This document shows positions 56,928 to 63,952 of a stretch of DNA of 63,952 bases, in pieces. Position 1 is the first letter of the stretch. Each line of letters begins with the position of its first letter. The notes beneath the pieces were generated by a model. The model was not told where the DNA came from, made no database searches, and worked only from the letters and a program-made list of their open reading frames with translations. The position numbers were made by a program, and so were the translations under genes. The stretch comes from an uncultured Synechococcales cyanobacterium (GTDB lineage Bacteria; Cyanobacteriota; Cyanobacteriia; CAIUCS01), in assembly GCA_903897715.1 (NCBI GenBank), contig CAIUCS010000115.1, forward strand, positions 1 through 63,952, given 5' to 3'.

Positions 56928-57730
56928 TGAGGGGCTGACGATAATGGAACAGACCAACCCAATCGGGTTGGTTGTTGATAAATCCGTATGAGAGTGTTGA
57001 CATCTCGTTGGGATATGGCGGGAGGATGACGAACTTGGGAGAAAAAGAGAGCGTCAGTCTCTAAGAGGCTATGCCCCCAAATTCCCAAGGCATGCCCCAG
57101 TTCATGGCGAGCTGTGGCTAACAAATAAACCGGGGATTGATTGGGACGGATGCGAATGGTCATCCGATGGGTCAGGGTTGGGGATTGATTAGGTAAATGT
57201 CTCAGATAAAGTTCATAATGGGTTTCGGCAGTCCGAAACCGGGGTAATTGCCCATTGGAACCCAGTCTCATCGGTGGAGGCGATCGCCATAGGAGAATAT
57301 CAGCCTGTTCCGGTTTTTCAGTCACTCTACAAGGCAGGTACATAGACCATTCTTCCACAGCTTGGTTCACTGCATTCCACCATTGTTCAGCTTGCTGCCG
57401 ATCAAATGGTAATGCCTCTTTTCCGGGTACAGGTTGGCGATAAACCTGAATCGGAAACTGGGACCATACTAAATAGCCAATGTCTGTTGATTGAATTTGA
57501 TCAAAATAATTGTCAGAGTTTGATAGATTGGATCCCCCTTTCCATTGCGTTAGGGTAGGGGGCATTGAATGGATGGCAGCCACAGGGAGAGGGGGGGGTT
57601 GGGAAGTTGGCTGAGCAAGCATTCCTGTACTCACTAAGGATAACCCAAGGCTAAAAAGAATCCCTCCAATAAAACAACCTATTTTTATGAGGTGCCACTT
57701 GCTTGAAACTTTTCCATTATTGAAAACCAT
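56924..57730 (-). CDS. Metzincin-like zinc protease, secreted or anchored
   Basis: 268 residues from ATG 57730. One hydrophobic segment (about 15-40) suggests a signal or anchor, then a Pro-rich stretch. The catalytic motif is HELGHALGIWGH at residues 209-220. The third His comes one position later than in the standard HExxHxxGxxH of matrixins, followed by S. A TIRIRPN strand precedes it. The domain is otherwise like cyanobacterial predicted Zn-dependent proteases. The start of the MFS gene overlaps its stop. Confidence 0.8.
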   Translation of the reverse strand: MVFNNGKVSSKWHLIKIGCFIGGILFSLGLSLVSTGMLAQPTSQPPPLPVAAIHSMPPTLTQWKGGSNLSNSDNYFDQIQSTDIGYLVWSQFPIQVYRQPVPGKEALPFDRQQAEQWWNAVNQAVEEWSMYLPCRVTEKPEQADILLWRSPPPMRLGSNGQLPRFRTAETHYELYLRHLPNQSPTLTHRMTIRIRPNQSPVYLLATARHELGHALGIWGHSLLETDALFFSQVRHPPAISQRDVNTLIRIYQQPTRLGWSVPLSSAPQ

Positions 57731-57810
57731 ATTTCCCTTCCATTCTCTTCTTTTCAGTCTACACAAACTAGTTAACAGTTTCCTTTCCTCAGCCCAGATG
57801 AGACAATAAT

Positions 57811-57908
57811 AGCGGTTCTCATTCGGATAAGGTACAGTTCAGTTGCCCAAGCCCATGAGCAGCAAGGCTTCTCTCATTTAGGTTGCACCTCATACTTCAG
57901 GAACCGCT
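57811..57908 (-). mobile_element. MITE-like element, copy 2
   Basis: The reverse complement aligns over its whole length with copy 1 at 10255-10353, beginning AGCGGTTCCTGAAG and ending TATCCGAATGAGAACCGCT. The same central block CTAAATGAGAGAAGCC is present. It is flanked by AT-rich sequence on both sides. Confidence 0.7.
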
Positions 57909-57996
57909 ATATATGCGTGCTTAAAAACTAGCCGAGTTTTTCCTGAAGATGAGTTACGCCGCTCATCACTCATTAGGGAAAGGAACTGTGAAACTC

Positions 57997-58020
57997 CAGC
58001 CCCTTCTCGAGAAGGGGCTG
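57997..58020. repeat. Perfect 24-base palindrome
   Basis: A self-complementary sequence centred on CTCGAG, with arms CAGCCCCTTCTC and GAGAAGGGGCTG. It lies between the protease gene and dcd and could be a terminator core or the stem of a dispersed repeat. It is followed by GACCGGGTGACTGAG. Confidence 0.6.
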
Positions 58021-58155
58021 ACCGGGTGACTGAGCTTAACCTACATTGAGAGTATTTTAAAGTTAAGCGTTCGGTTCTTCCCATTCACTATTGAAAAGAA
58101 CCATTTACATGTTAAAAAGCAATAAGGTTGAACAATACACAGAGAGTATATTGCC

Positions 58156-58752
58156 ATGCTAAAAAACGATCGCTGGATTATGGAACAAGCTAAACAAGGC
58201 ATGATTCAGCCTTTTGAACCAAAGCTAATTCGTCAAGTATCCAGAGATGATACCCATATTCAAAAAGTATTATCATTTGGTTTGTCAAGCTATGGCTATG
58301 ACATAAGGCTTTCGTCAGCAGAATTTGTTATTTTTCGCCATATTCCCGGCACCGTGATTAACCCCAAGCGGTTCAACCCACAAAATCTTGAACCTGTTAC
58401 ATTGCAATCTGATGCAGATGGTGATTTTTTCATCATTCCCGCCCATTCCTATGGATTAGGAGTCTCATTAGAGAAAATACAGATGCCCCCTAATGCTACT
58501 GCCATTTGCATGGGGAAAAGCACTTATGCCAGATGCTCCTTAATTGTAAACACTACCCCACTGGAAAGTTCATGGGTTGGACATATAACCCTTGAGGTCA
58601 GTAATTCGTCTGGCGCAGACTGCAGGATTTATGCAAATGAAGGGATCTGTCAACTGTTATTTTTTGAGGGCGAACCCTGTGATACCACTTATGCAGACCG
58701 GGCAGGAAAATATCAGAATCAACCGCAACGGGTCACTATCGCTAAAGTTTAA
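58156..58752 (+). CDS. dcd: dCTP deaminase
   Basis: 198 residues. The trimeric dUTPase-fold enzyme motifs are present: SYGYDIRLSS, PAHSYGLG, CMGKSTYARCSLIVN, and HITLEVSN, whose Glu is the catalytic residue. It converts dCTP to dUTP. The sequence pattern is closer to the KADNWI/GKSTYARCG.IVN.TP type known from Helicobacter and other proteobacteria than to the E. coli GRSSLARLGL type. It stands between a MITE-like element and a tnpB relic. Confidence 0.92.
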   Translation: MLKNDRWIMEQAKQGMIQPFEPKLIRQVSRDDTHIQKVLSFGLSSYGYDIRLSSAEFVIFRHIPGTVINPKRFNPQNLEPVTLQSDADGDFFIIPAHSYGLGVSLEKIQMPPNATAICMGKSTYARCSLIVNTTPLESSWVGHITLEVSNSSGADCRIYANEGICQLLFFEGEPCDTTYADRAGKYQNQPQRVTIAKV

Positions 58753-58791
58753 AGCCTTTCCACACAAGTTGTCTACTAAAATTGTTCGTGA

Positions 58792-59004
58792 AAACCATTG
58801 GATCTAAACATTCGGTCGGTTCGATGCCTGAATTGTGACACTGAACACGACCGAGATGAGAATGCAGCAAAGAATATAGAACAAAGTCCCCAAGGCATTG
58901 GGAGACTCTAAACCGACGGGGAGCGATCCTAATATCTCTTCGGAGGCTAGTTGCTGTGAACTGTCCAGAATCACCGTGGTTTTAGCCCGGTAAGTATGTC
59001 AACC
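58792..59004 (+). pseudogene. TnpB zinc-finger remnant and IS200/IS605-type end
   Basis: The frame from 58792 reads LDLNIRSVRCLNCDTEHDRDENAAKNIE, matching the LSVREW.C..C...HDRD.NAA.NI block at the TnpB C-terminus, with the CxxC and the catalytic Asp retained. A TGA at 58789 blocks extension upstream, and most of the gene is missing. About 90 bases on, GAATCACCG...CGGT and GTATGTCAACC (to about 59004) resemble the right-end hairpin of these elements. Confidence 0.7.
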
Positions 59005-59073
59005 ATAACCCATCATTATCCTTGGCACTACCAAGACAAAAGAGTGAGAAAATTGCCTTGGAAAGGAGATTCA

Positions 59074-60000
59074 TTATTTGGGTTTAACAGGGCTGGGTTT
59101 AGGACTAGTTGGACTTGGCTTGACAGTAGGGGAGGGGCTGGGTTTAGGACTAGTCGTTGTAGTTGGTCTAACATTGGAGGAAGGAGATGATTGAGGGTTT
59201 GGCTTCCCCTGGGTGCCACTGGATAAGGTTCGAACAAACTCCAGGGACTCTTGGGGCGGTACCAAGACGATCTGAGAACCAAGTTCTTTGAAGAAGGGCA
59301 CCTCTTTATTGAATTTTTCATCTGCTTCATTTTCCCAACCATACAAAACCATTTCAAGAGGTAATGGGAATGCCAGAACTTGTAATGTAGCCGCTTGATT
59401 AGGCTGTTGTTTCTTAAACTGTTCAATAATGGTTTGCATATCTTCTTTTTTGAAGAACAGAGGAATCACCGATTTATCTCCTTGCCGTATGGCAACAGGA
59501 AACCGCTCTTTTTCAGCCCCAGCCAAGGCAAAAAACAAGGGTGTTCCTTGGAACTGTTCAGGTTTTGCCCCTGCTTGTTTAATCAAGTCTTTGGCAGATG
59601 CAACCTGTTGTTGCATGGGCACATATTCAAACTCTAACCGATCGGCTTTACCTTTTGACTTTTGACGAATTTCAAAAACCTCTGCCATGGAAATTGGAGT
59701 CACTTTAACACTTTTAGCTAAATCTGGGTTGGTACTTTTCAATCGATCCAGAAATGTCTGGGCTTCCCCCCGCCCTATGAAAATTGGTGAAATAGGGGGG
59801 CGGTTTTCTCCTTGGCGAGGACTGGCTGTCAAGGGTACCCCTTGATCGTTGGTAATTGTAAATACTGGGATAGGACGGAGACGATCTAAAATTTGAGCAA
59901 CTGGCAAACCAAATACGGGTAAACTACCTGCCCAAATTGTTCCCGCTAAGACACTACCCACTAAACTAGCGGTGGCACCAATACGACCAAATCCTTTCAT
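59074..60000 (-). CDS. Tic22-like family protein
   Basis: 308 residues. An N-terminal hydrophobic signal (about 8-30), then the Tic22 domain with LRPIPVFTITNDQGVPLTAS, FIGRGEAQTFLDRLK and TPLFFALA.K....I. A C-terminal tail of about 50 residues is very rich in Pro, Ser, Lys and Thr (SPKPSPSPTVKP). Homologues include Slr0924 and plastid Tic22, chaperones of the intermembrane or thylakoid space. The low-complexity tail is probably disordered. Confidence 0.88.
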   Translation of the reverse strand: MKGFGRIGATASLVGSVLAGTIWAGSLPVFGLPVAQILDRLRPIPVFTITNDQGVPLTASPRQGENRPPISPIFIGRGEAQTFLDRLKSTNPDLAKSVKVTPISMAEVFEIRQKSKGKADRLEFEYVPMQQQVASAKDLIKQAGAKPEQFQGTPLFFALAGAEKERFPVAIRQGDKSVIPLFFKKEDMQTIIEQFKKQQPNQAATLQVLAFPLPLEMVLYGWENEADEKFNKEVPFFKELGSQIVLVPPQESLEFVRTLSSGTQGKPNPQSSPSSNVRPTTTTSPKPSPSPTVKPSPTSPKPSPVKPK

Positions 60001-60097
60001 AAATATCTTACCTCAATGGAATACTGACATGATTTAAGCAACCCTGGAAGCGATTTGTCCAGATGAGTATGTAGGTTCATCAACTGACTATCCCATG

Positions 60098-61108
60098 TTA
60101 AATGGCTGGGGATAACCATCCCCGCAAAAAATAAAAAATTGAAACTAAGTACTCTTCAATAAATCGAGTCGTTTGATCTAATGCTAATGCACTAGGAAGT
60201 AAATCGGTCAGTTGAATGCGTTTGCTAGAGTTACCTCCTGGTTGAATCGTGATAAAGTCTGTAGGCTTAGGTATGACTTTGAATCCCTCTTGACGAAATG
60301 TCATGGTAGCTCGACGGATATGAATCGCCGAAGTAACCAGCATAATTTCTCGGGATTCTTTTATGCGAGGATCGGCTTTCCGCTCCTCTAATTTATTTTT
60401 CACCTCCAACACTGAAACACGGATATCCCCGCCCTTTGGCTCTAGGATAATATCTGAGCTTGTAACACCTTGATCAATTAGAATTTTTTGAATATCATTT
60501 CCTTCCTGAACATTCTCAGCAGCTCCTTCCAAATCAGGACGACGCCCCGCAGACACGATAACCAAGGGACCAACACCGGATTGATCCCGCTGTTGACGAT
60601 AGAGACGCGCAGTATAAAGAATGCGATCGCCCGTATCCGTTAATTGGACTTCAGGACGGGGCGGAATACCAGCTTCCGTTGTCCCTTGACCTAACATTAC
60701 CAAAACAGGAGCACTCCCAGTCGCCTCTTTGGTTAGTTGGACGACTTCCTGTTCCACTTGCTGCATTAGAAAATAAGACACAATGGGAATGCTAGAAACA
60801 AATAAAATAAAAAAACCAACTAATATGGGAGTAGTGTAAACGGGACGACCTTTCTGGTAATAATCTCTTAAACCAGCTCCCACCAAGATCAAGCTTATTC
60901 CCAGTGGTTTGAGAGGAATACTGATGACAGTGATCAATGTTCCGATAGGACCATCTCCTGGCTCTATAAACCCAATGATTACGAGTAAAATCATCACCAA
61001 CCCACCCAGCCAGGTATAGATTTTAGAGGGTATGAATCGGAGAAAAATGTACCAAGCGACTCCACCAATGACCAACCATAGTAGAACGCGGGTTAAAACT
61101 TGAAACAT
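60098..61108 (-). CDS. YdcF/ElyC family membrane protein (DUF218)
   Basis: 336 residues. Four or so membrane helices occupy residues 1-125, then a soluble DUF218 domain begins at APVLVMLGQGTTEAG and includes ARLYRQQ, VIVSAGR, LEPKGGDI and LVTSAIHIRRATMTFRQEGFKVIPKPTDF. DUF218 proteins such as ElyC and SanA support envelope integrity. It is followed by a transmembrane-free end. Confidence 0.85.
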   Translation of the reverse strand: MFQVLTRVLLWLVIGGVAWYIFLRFIPSKIYTWLGGLVMILLVIIGFIEPGDGPIGTLITVISIPLKPLGISLILVGAGLRDYYQKGRPVYTTPILVGFFILFVSSIPIVSYFLMQQVEQEVVQLTKEATGSAPVLVMLGQGTTEAGIPPRPEVQLTDTGDRILYTARLYRQQRDQSGVGPLVIVSAGRRPDLEGAAENVQEGNDIQKILIDQGVTSSDIILEPKGGDIRVSVLEVKNKLEERKADPRIKESREIMLVTSAIHIRRATMTFRQEGFKVIPKPTDFITIQPGGNSSKRIQLTDLLPSALALDQTTRFIEEYLVSIFYFLRGWLSPAI

Positions 61109-61185
61109 CCTTCCTCTCTTGTGTCTAGTTAACGTCTCCCCTTAAACCACCTGAGAACGATTCGTAGGTCTTGATATGGAAAATA

Positions 61186-61953
61186 TTAGCCATAAGGCAC
61201 CATAAAAGATGGAGCTAACTGTTCAATTGCCTTCCATTCCTCCTCCCTAAGGGGTTGGGTATCTAAGGTGATATGAAATCGATGGCAAGCAGCTAGGACA
61301 AGGGCTTCCATAACATCATTCAAGGGTTCCTTAACATTCAATTCCAGGGGAAAGTGGGGCAGACCAGTTTTTTCCTTAAAGACGTGAAAGAAAAGATCAG
61401 GATCTGGCTGTAAGCGTATCGAACCGTGTTGCAAGATGGCATGACCCCGATGTAACCGGGCACTGCCAATTAGTTTGGTACCATCTTCCATGACCAAATC
61501 CGCAGAAGTAGGGATGCCAAAACAATTTTGGTTTTGGGTATTACCCCGACCTTGTTGCCCATAGCATAAAGAAACCCCTAAATTCTGCCAACCCTGAATT
61601 AAAAAACTACATAGGGTTTGATACATTTGAGTCCGATTCCCCTCCACCCCCGAAGTAACCACCATATAGGTTAGGTCTCCCTGATGTAACACAGACCGCC
61701 CCCCCGTTGGTCGTCGTACCAGGGTAATGGGTTGCCCTTGCCAGGATAGGTGTTGCCAATGGGCAGACCATTGACGTTGATGGTAACCTAAAGAAATGGA
61801 GATGGGAAGCCAGGTGTAAAATCGAAGGGTGGGGGGATGGGAATGTTGACGATGTTGTTCCAGCAGCCACCAATCAATAGCCATCTGGATAGATCCAGGG
61901 GCATGGAGTGGCGGAATCAATCGCCAAACAGCGGGAGGAGAAACGTTCGTCAC
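61186..61953 (-). CDS. Lipoate-protein ligase-like protein (BPL/LPL domain)
   Basis: 255 residues. The BPL/LplA/LipB domain has QMAIDWWLLEQH, FYTWLPISISLGYHQ, LVRRPTGGRSVLHQGDLTYMVV and DLVMEDGTKLIGSARLHR, in which RRPTGG and KLIGSAR form the adenylate site. It is shorter than E. coli LplA and lacks the C-terminal accessory domain. It may attach lipoate or octanoate to a carrier protein; which one is unclear. Confidence 0.85.
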   Translation of the reverse strand: MTNVSPPAVWRLIPPLHAPGSIQMAIDWWLLEQHRQHSHPPTLRFYTWLPISISLGYHQRQWSAHWQHLSWQGQPITLVRRPTGGRSVLHQGDLTYMVVTSGVEGNRTQMYQTLCSFLIQGWQNLGVSLCYGQQGRGNTQNQNCFGIPTSADLVMEDGTKLIGSARLHRGHAILQHGSIRLQPDPDLFFHVFKEKTGLPHFPLELNVKEPLNDVMEALVLAACHRFHITLDTQPLREEEWKAIEQLAPSFMVPYG

Positions 61954-61992
61954 AAAGAAGAGGTTAATTCAATAAATTTTCAAATGGGGAAA

Positions 61993-62493
61993 TTAAAGCC
62001 CAAATTCTGCTTTTAATAAATCATCTTGTTCGTCAGCCAATGTGGCAACAATGGTAATTGCTCTGGAAATTTCACCTGCTGATAAATCTGCAACCGATCG
62101 TTGGGTGATGGCAACGACCTGATTATCCAAGATACCAAACCGAGCTTCCAGGGTGCTAGTCCAGTTCATTTCTAGTAATCTACGCAATAAAGTCAATTCA
62201 TCTTTCACGGGTAGGGACAGAACAGTTGCCCAAACAGTGAAGGTGTCTTCATTGGATTGTCCCGTTAGTTGGACGAGAACTTCCACCGATCCATATTGAA
62301 ATTTCCATAAAAATTGATCCTCCCTATGGTTAACCATCGCCGTTTCGGTTTGTTCTAAGCTGGCAATGACAGTTTGGATTAATTCTACATAATTGGTGGT
62401 TTCGCTAGAATCATGGTTGACGGTACTTAAAACATTTGCCATGGAGGCAAAAGATGCTAAGACAGACTCTAAATCAGATGGTGTAGTTGCCAT
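61993..62493 (-). CDS. YbjN domain protein
   Basis: 166 residues from ATG 62493; an in-frame ATG at 62541 is less likely. It contains a YbjN-like fold, related to type III secretion chaperones, with LELLWK-like FLWKFQYGSVEVLVQLTGQSNEDTFTVWATVL, LLRRLLEMNWTSTLEARFGI and VADLSAGEISRAITIVATLADEQDD. Function is unknown; YbjN-like proteins are linked to stress responses and chaperoning. Possibly cytosolic. Confidence 0.8.
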   Translation of the reverse strand: MATTPSDLESVLASFASMANVLSTVNHDSSETTNYVELIQTVIASLEQTETAMVNHREDQFLWKFQYGSVEVLVQLTGQSNEDTFTVWATVLSLPVKDELTLLRRLLEMNWTSTLEARFGILDNQVVAITQRSVADLSAGEISRAITIVATLADEQDDLLKAEFGL

Positions 62494-62752
62494 GATTGTT
62501 CTTGTTTCGTTCACAGAGGGAGATTGACAAATACTAATCATTGTTCACAATACTACATTCTTGCAACCTATGATGTACTAGAATTCCTGTCTAGGGGAAG
62601 GATCCCAATGGTGTTCTATCGTCTTCAACCCCTACTGCCTGACGGTGTATGGCTGATTACCATGTGAACTTAGAATGGTTGATAAGAGGGGGACACGGTT
62701 CACCCAAACCCAGGGTAAAATAAGATAAAAATTACCCTTAAGAGGACAATGA

Positions 62753-63490
62753 ATGGTTCAGTTGCCAACAGATATTGATAGTGCCATTATTCAGGCTCAA
62801 AGGGCAACCCAAACGGCTTTAGCAGCAGGAAATCGACGGTTACAAATTGAACTGAACATTCCGGAATTAAAGATAATGCCCATTGCTGAACGATTTCTGC
62901 CCATGTTTGAAAATTTACAGTTGAAATTACGGGTGTTCTTTCCTGATGCTGGATCGGCTGCTTTGGCACGAAGGGATTGGGGGCATAAGCCCTATGAGAT
63001 TCGGGGTATGGAAGAACTGAAAGCGATGATCCACCCTGATGACCAATTGTTTCTATTTATAGAACCTTCAGCGGTGGAGGTTGAAACGGTGGAGAAATTA
63101 TGTGACCAAGCTGGCGATCGCCCTGTAGTTTTACTCAATCCCCGTCTGGAGGATATTGCCACCATAGGTATTGGCTATGCTGGTCGTCAATTACGAGAAC
63201 GGTTTCTTAGTACCTTCATTTGTTCATACTATTTGCGTCCCCTTGAAAAAGCAGCCATTCTCCGAGCGTATCCAGACCCGTGGCAAGTCTGGGTAGAAAC
63301 TGATTTCAATGCCTACGAATTGATGACTGAACAAGTGAATAAACCCATGGGAGACGAGTTAGACCGTATTTTAAGTGGCACCCCTACCCCGGATCAACTA
63401 GGAACCCCATCTTCTATTCCCCCATGGAAGGCTAAGAAAAATGGTTTTTTATCAGAGCTACAGACCCTTTTCCGGGCATTAACCCATTGA
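62753..63490 (+). CDS. DUF1995 family protein
   Basis: 245 residues. The family pattern is clear: LPTDIDSAIIQAQRATQTAL...RRLQIELNIPELK, FFPDAGSAALARRDWG, HPDDQLFLFIEPSAVEVETVEKLC and RLEDIATIGIGYAGRQLRERFLSTF. Related proteins occur in plastids (LPA3), with a role in photosystem II assembly. No membrane segment is present. It ends at a small hairpin. Confidence 0.85.
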   Translation: MVQLPTDIDSAIIQAQRATQTALAAGNRRLQIELNIPELKIMPIAERFLPMFENLQLKLRVFFPDAGSAALARRDWGHKPYEIRGMEELKAMIHPDDQLFLFIEPSAVEVETVEKLCDQAGDRPVVLLNPRLEDIATIGIGYAGRQLRERFLSTFICSYYLRPLEKAAILRAYPDPWQVWVETDFNAYELMTEQVNKPMGDELDRILSGTPTPDQLGTPSSIPPWKAKKNGFLSELQTLFRALTH

Positions 63491-63505
63491 TGAATGGGTT
63501 GGTTG
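63481..63505 (+). terminator. Hairpin overlapping the stop of the DUF1995 gene
   Basis: AACCCATT 63481-63488 pairs with AATGGGTT 63493-63500. The stop codon lies in it. It is followed by GGTTGTAG rather than a strict T run, so termination is only likely. Confidence 0.4.
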
Positions 63506-63611
63506 TAGTCCCACCAGGTATCTCATTTACCTTAATTTGGGTTCAGTTCTGTCGTCCTATGCTCGGTTAGCCCTCACCCCCCTTAGGAAGAGGGGATGAG
63601 GGTTTCAAAGG

Positions 63612-63725
63612 AGCGTATCCCCTAACCCCTTCTCCCAAAAAGGGAGAAGGGGAACTGGATTCAAAGTCCCTCTCCTGTTCTGGGAGAGGGACTTAGGGTG
63701 AGGGCTATAAAATTGGGATGTACCC
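63612..63725. repeat. Dispersed repeat, copy C
   Basis: The right end AAAATTGGGATGTACCC matches the complement of GGGTGCATCCCAATTTT, and the left part GAGCGTATCCCCTAACCC matches other copies. Two strong hairpins are inside (CTTCTCCC...GGGAGAAG and CCCTCTCCTGTTCTGGGAGAGGG). A further GC-rich stretch runs from about 63570. It is the third clear copy of the repeat in this window. Confidence 0.6.
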
Positions 63726-63952
63726 GATCGCCCCTTCACCCACAAATCAACGATCGCCCAACCTAAAAATATAGAAGTTTAGTAAACCATGTCTGAGCAT
63801 ATAGACTTTTGGTGCACATCCTTTTTCATGATTACAATTGCTTCATTTTGGGAATCATCCTATTCAGGAATCGTAAATTAACCGTTGCATCGGTTATCAT
63901 CAATCAGTAAATCTAGGTACAATGAAATTCAATGTGACAAGTTTTCTACCAT
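63726..63952. other. Right-end spacer
   Basis: No gene or clear structure is visible. It contains two CGATCGCC sequences just after the repeat. Confidence 0.4.

Noticed and set aside
1-63952. CRISPR array or cas genes
   Set aside because: No regularly spaced direct repeats and no Cas-like protein are present.

Overview
The window is chromosomal DNA from a cyanobacterium, probably a filamentous one. GCGATCGC (HIP1) octamers recur throughout. The gene set includes phylloquinone genes (menI, menC), GUN4, Ycf37, a Tic22-type protein, a CIA30 protein, cyanophycinase, KtrAB and the cyanobacterial small RNA Yfr1. A FraD-like septal protein at the left edge argues for a filament. Most of the window is ordinary core genome in short operons on both strands. 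I see no CRISPR array, prophage or obvious defence island.

Layout: 1-0.5 kb is mobile-element debris. 0.5-9.4 kb holds fraD-like, menI, ycf37, a hybrid histidine kinase, a DUF2325 protein, a zinc-ribbon membrane protein and typA. 9.5-11.4 kb holds Yfr1, trxA and an ABC-2 permease, with a MITE-like element and a second repeat in the spacer. 11.8-17.5 kb holds dnaK, a tnpB relic with an IS200/IS605-type end, an RHH-like protein, lepA and rsfS. 17.6-21.1 kb holds a transglutaminase/alpha-E pair, an internally deleted tnpA/tnpB element and a DUF429 protein. 21.4-27.8 kb holds ktrB-ktrA, menC, an Rrf2 regulator, cphB and a Tat-type MBL-like protein. 27.9-35.5 kb holds an RsmB-like methyltransferase, murF, tRNA-Trp, grpE, ssb and mreBCD. 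35.6-43.9 kb holds sbpA, a metal-binding lipoprotein, asnB, a fasciclin protein, argB, tRNA-Ile(CAT) and a repeat-containing M15-like protein. 43.9-53.3 kb holds cia30/gun4, a REC-histidine kinase, an M16 peptidase with lptF-lptB-lptA, and a TPR protein. 53.7-63.5 kb holds lysC, an MFS transporter coupled to a metzincin-like protease, dcd between mobile relics, a Tic22-type protein, a DUF218 protein, a lipoate-ligase-like protein, a YbjN protein and a DUF1995 protein.

Functional groupings: cell envelope and shape (murF, mreBCD, lptA/lptB/lptF, DUF218, M15-like), photosynthetic biogenesis (ycf37, gun4, cia30, tic22-like, menI, menC, DUF1995), translation and protein quality control (typA, lepA, rsfS, dnaK, grpE, trxA), transport (ktrAB, sbpA, metal SBP) and nitrogen metabolism (cphB, asnB, argB, lysC).

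The least expected content is outside the core genes. Relics of IS200/IS605-group elements occur at three or four places, one of them with both genes internally deleted. A roughly 99 bp MITE-like element is present in two inverted copies, and a second dispersed repeat has ends resembling GGGTGCATCCCAATTTT. Several proteins have lost or shifted canonical active-site residues: a receiver domain, an MBL-fold protein, an M15 domain and a metzincin. I did not find a clearly new multi-gene system; the findings are leads of modest size.
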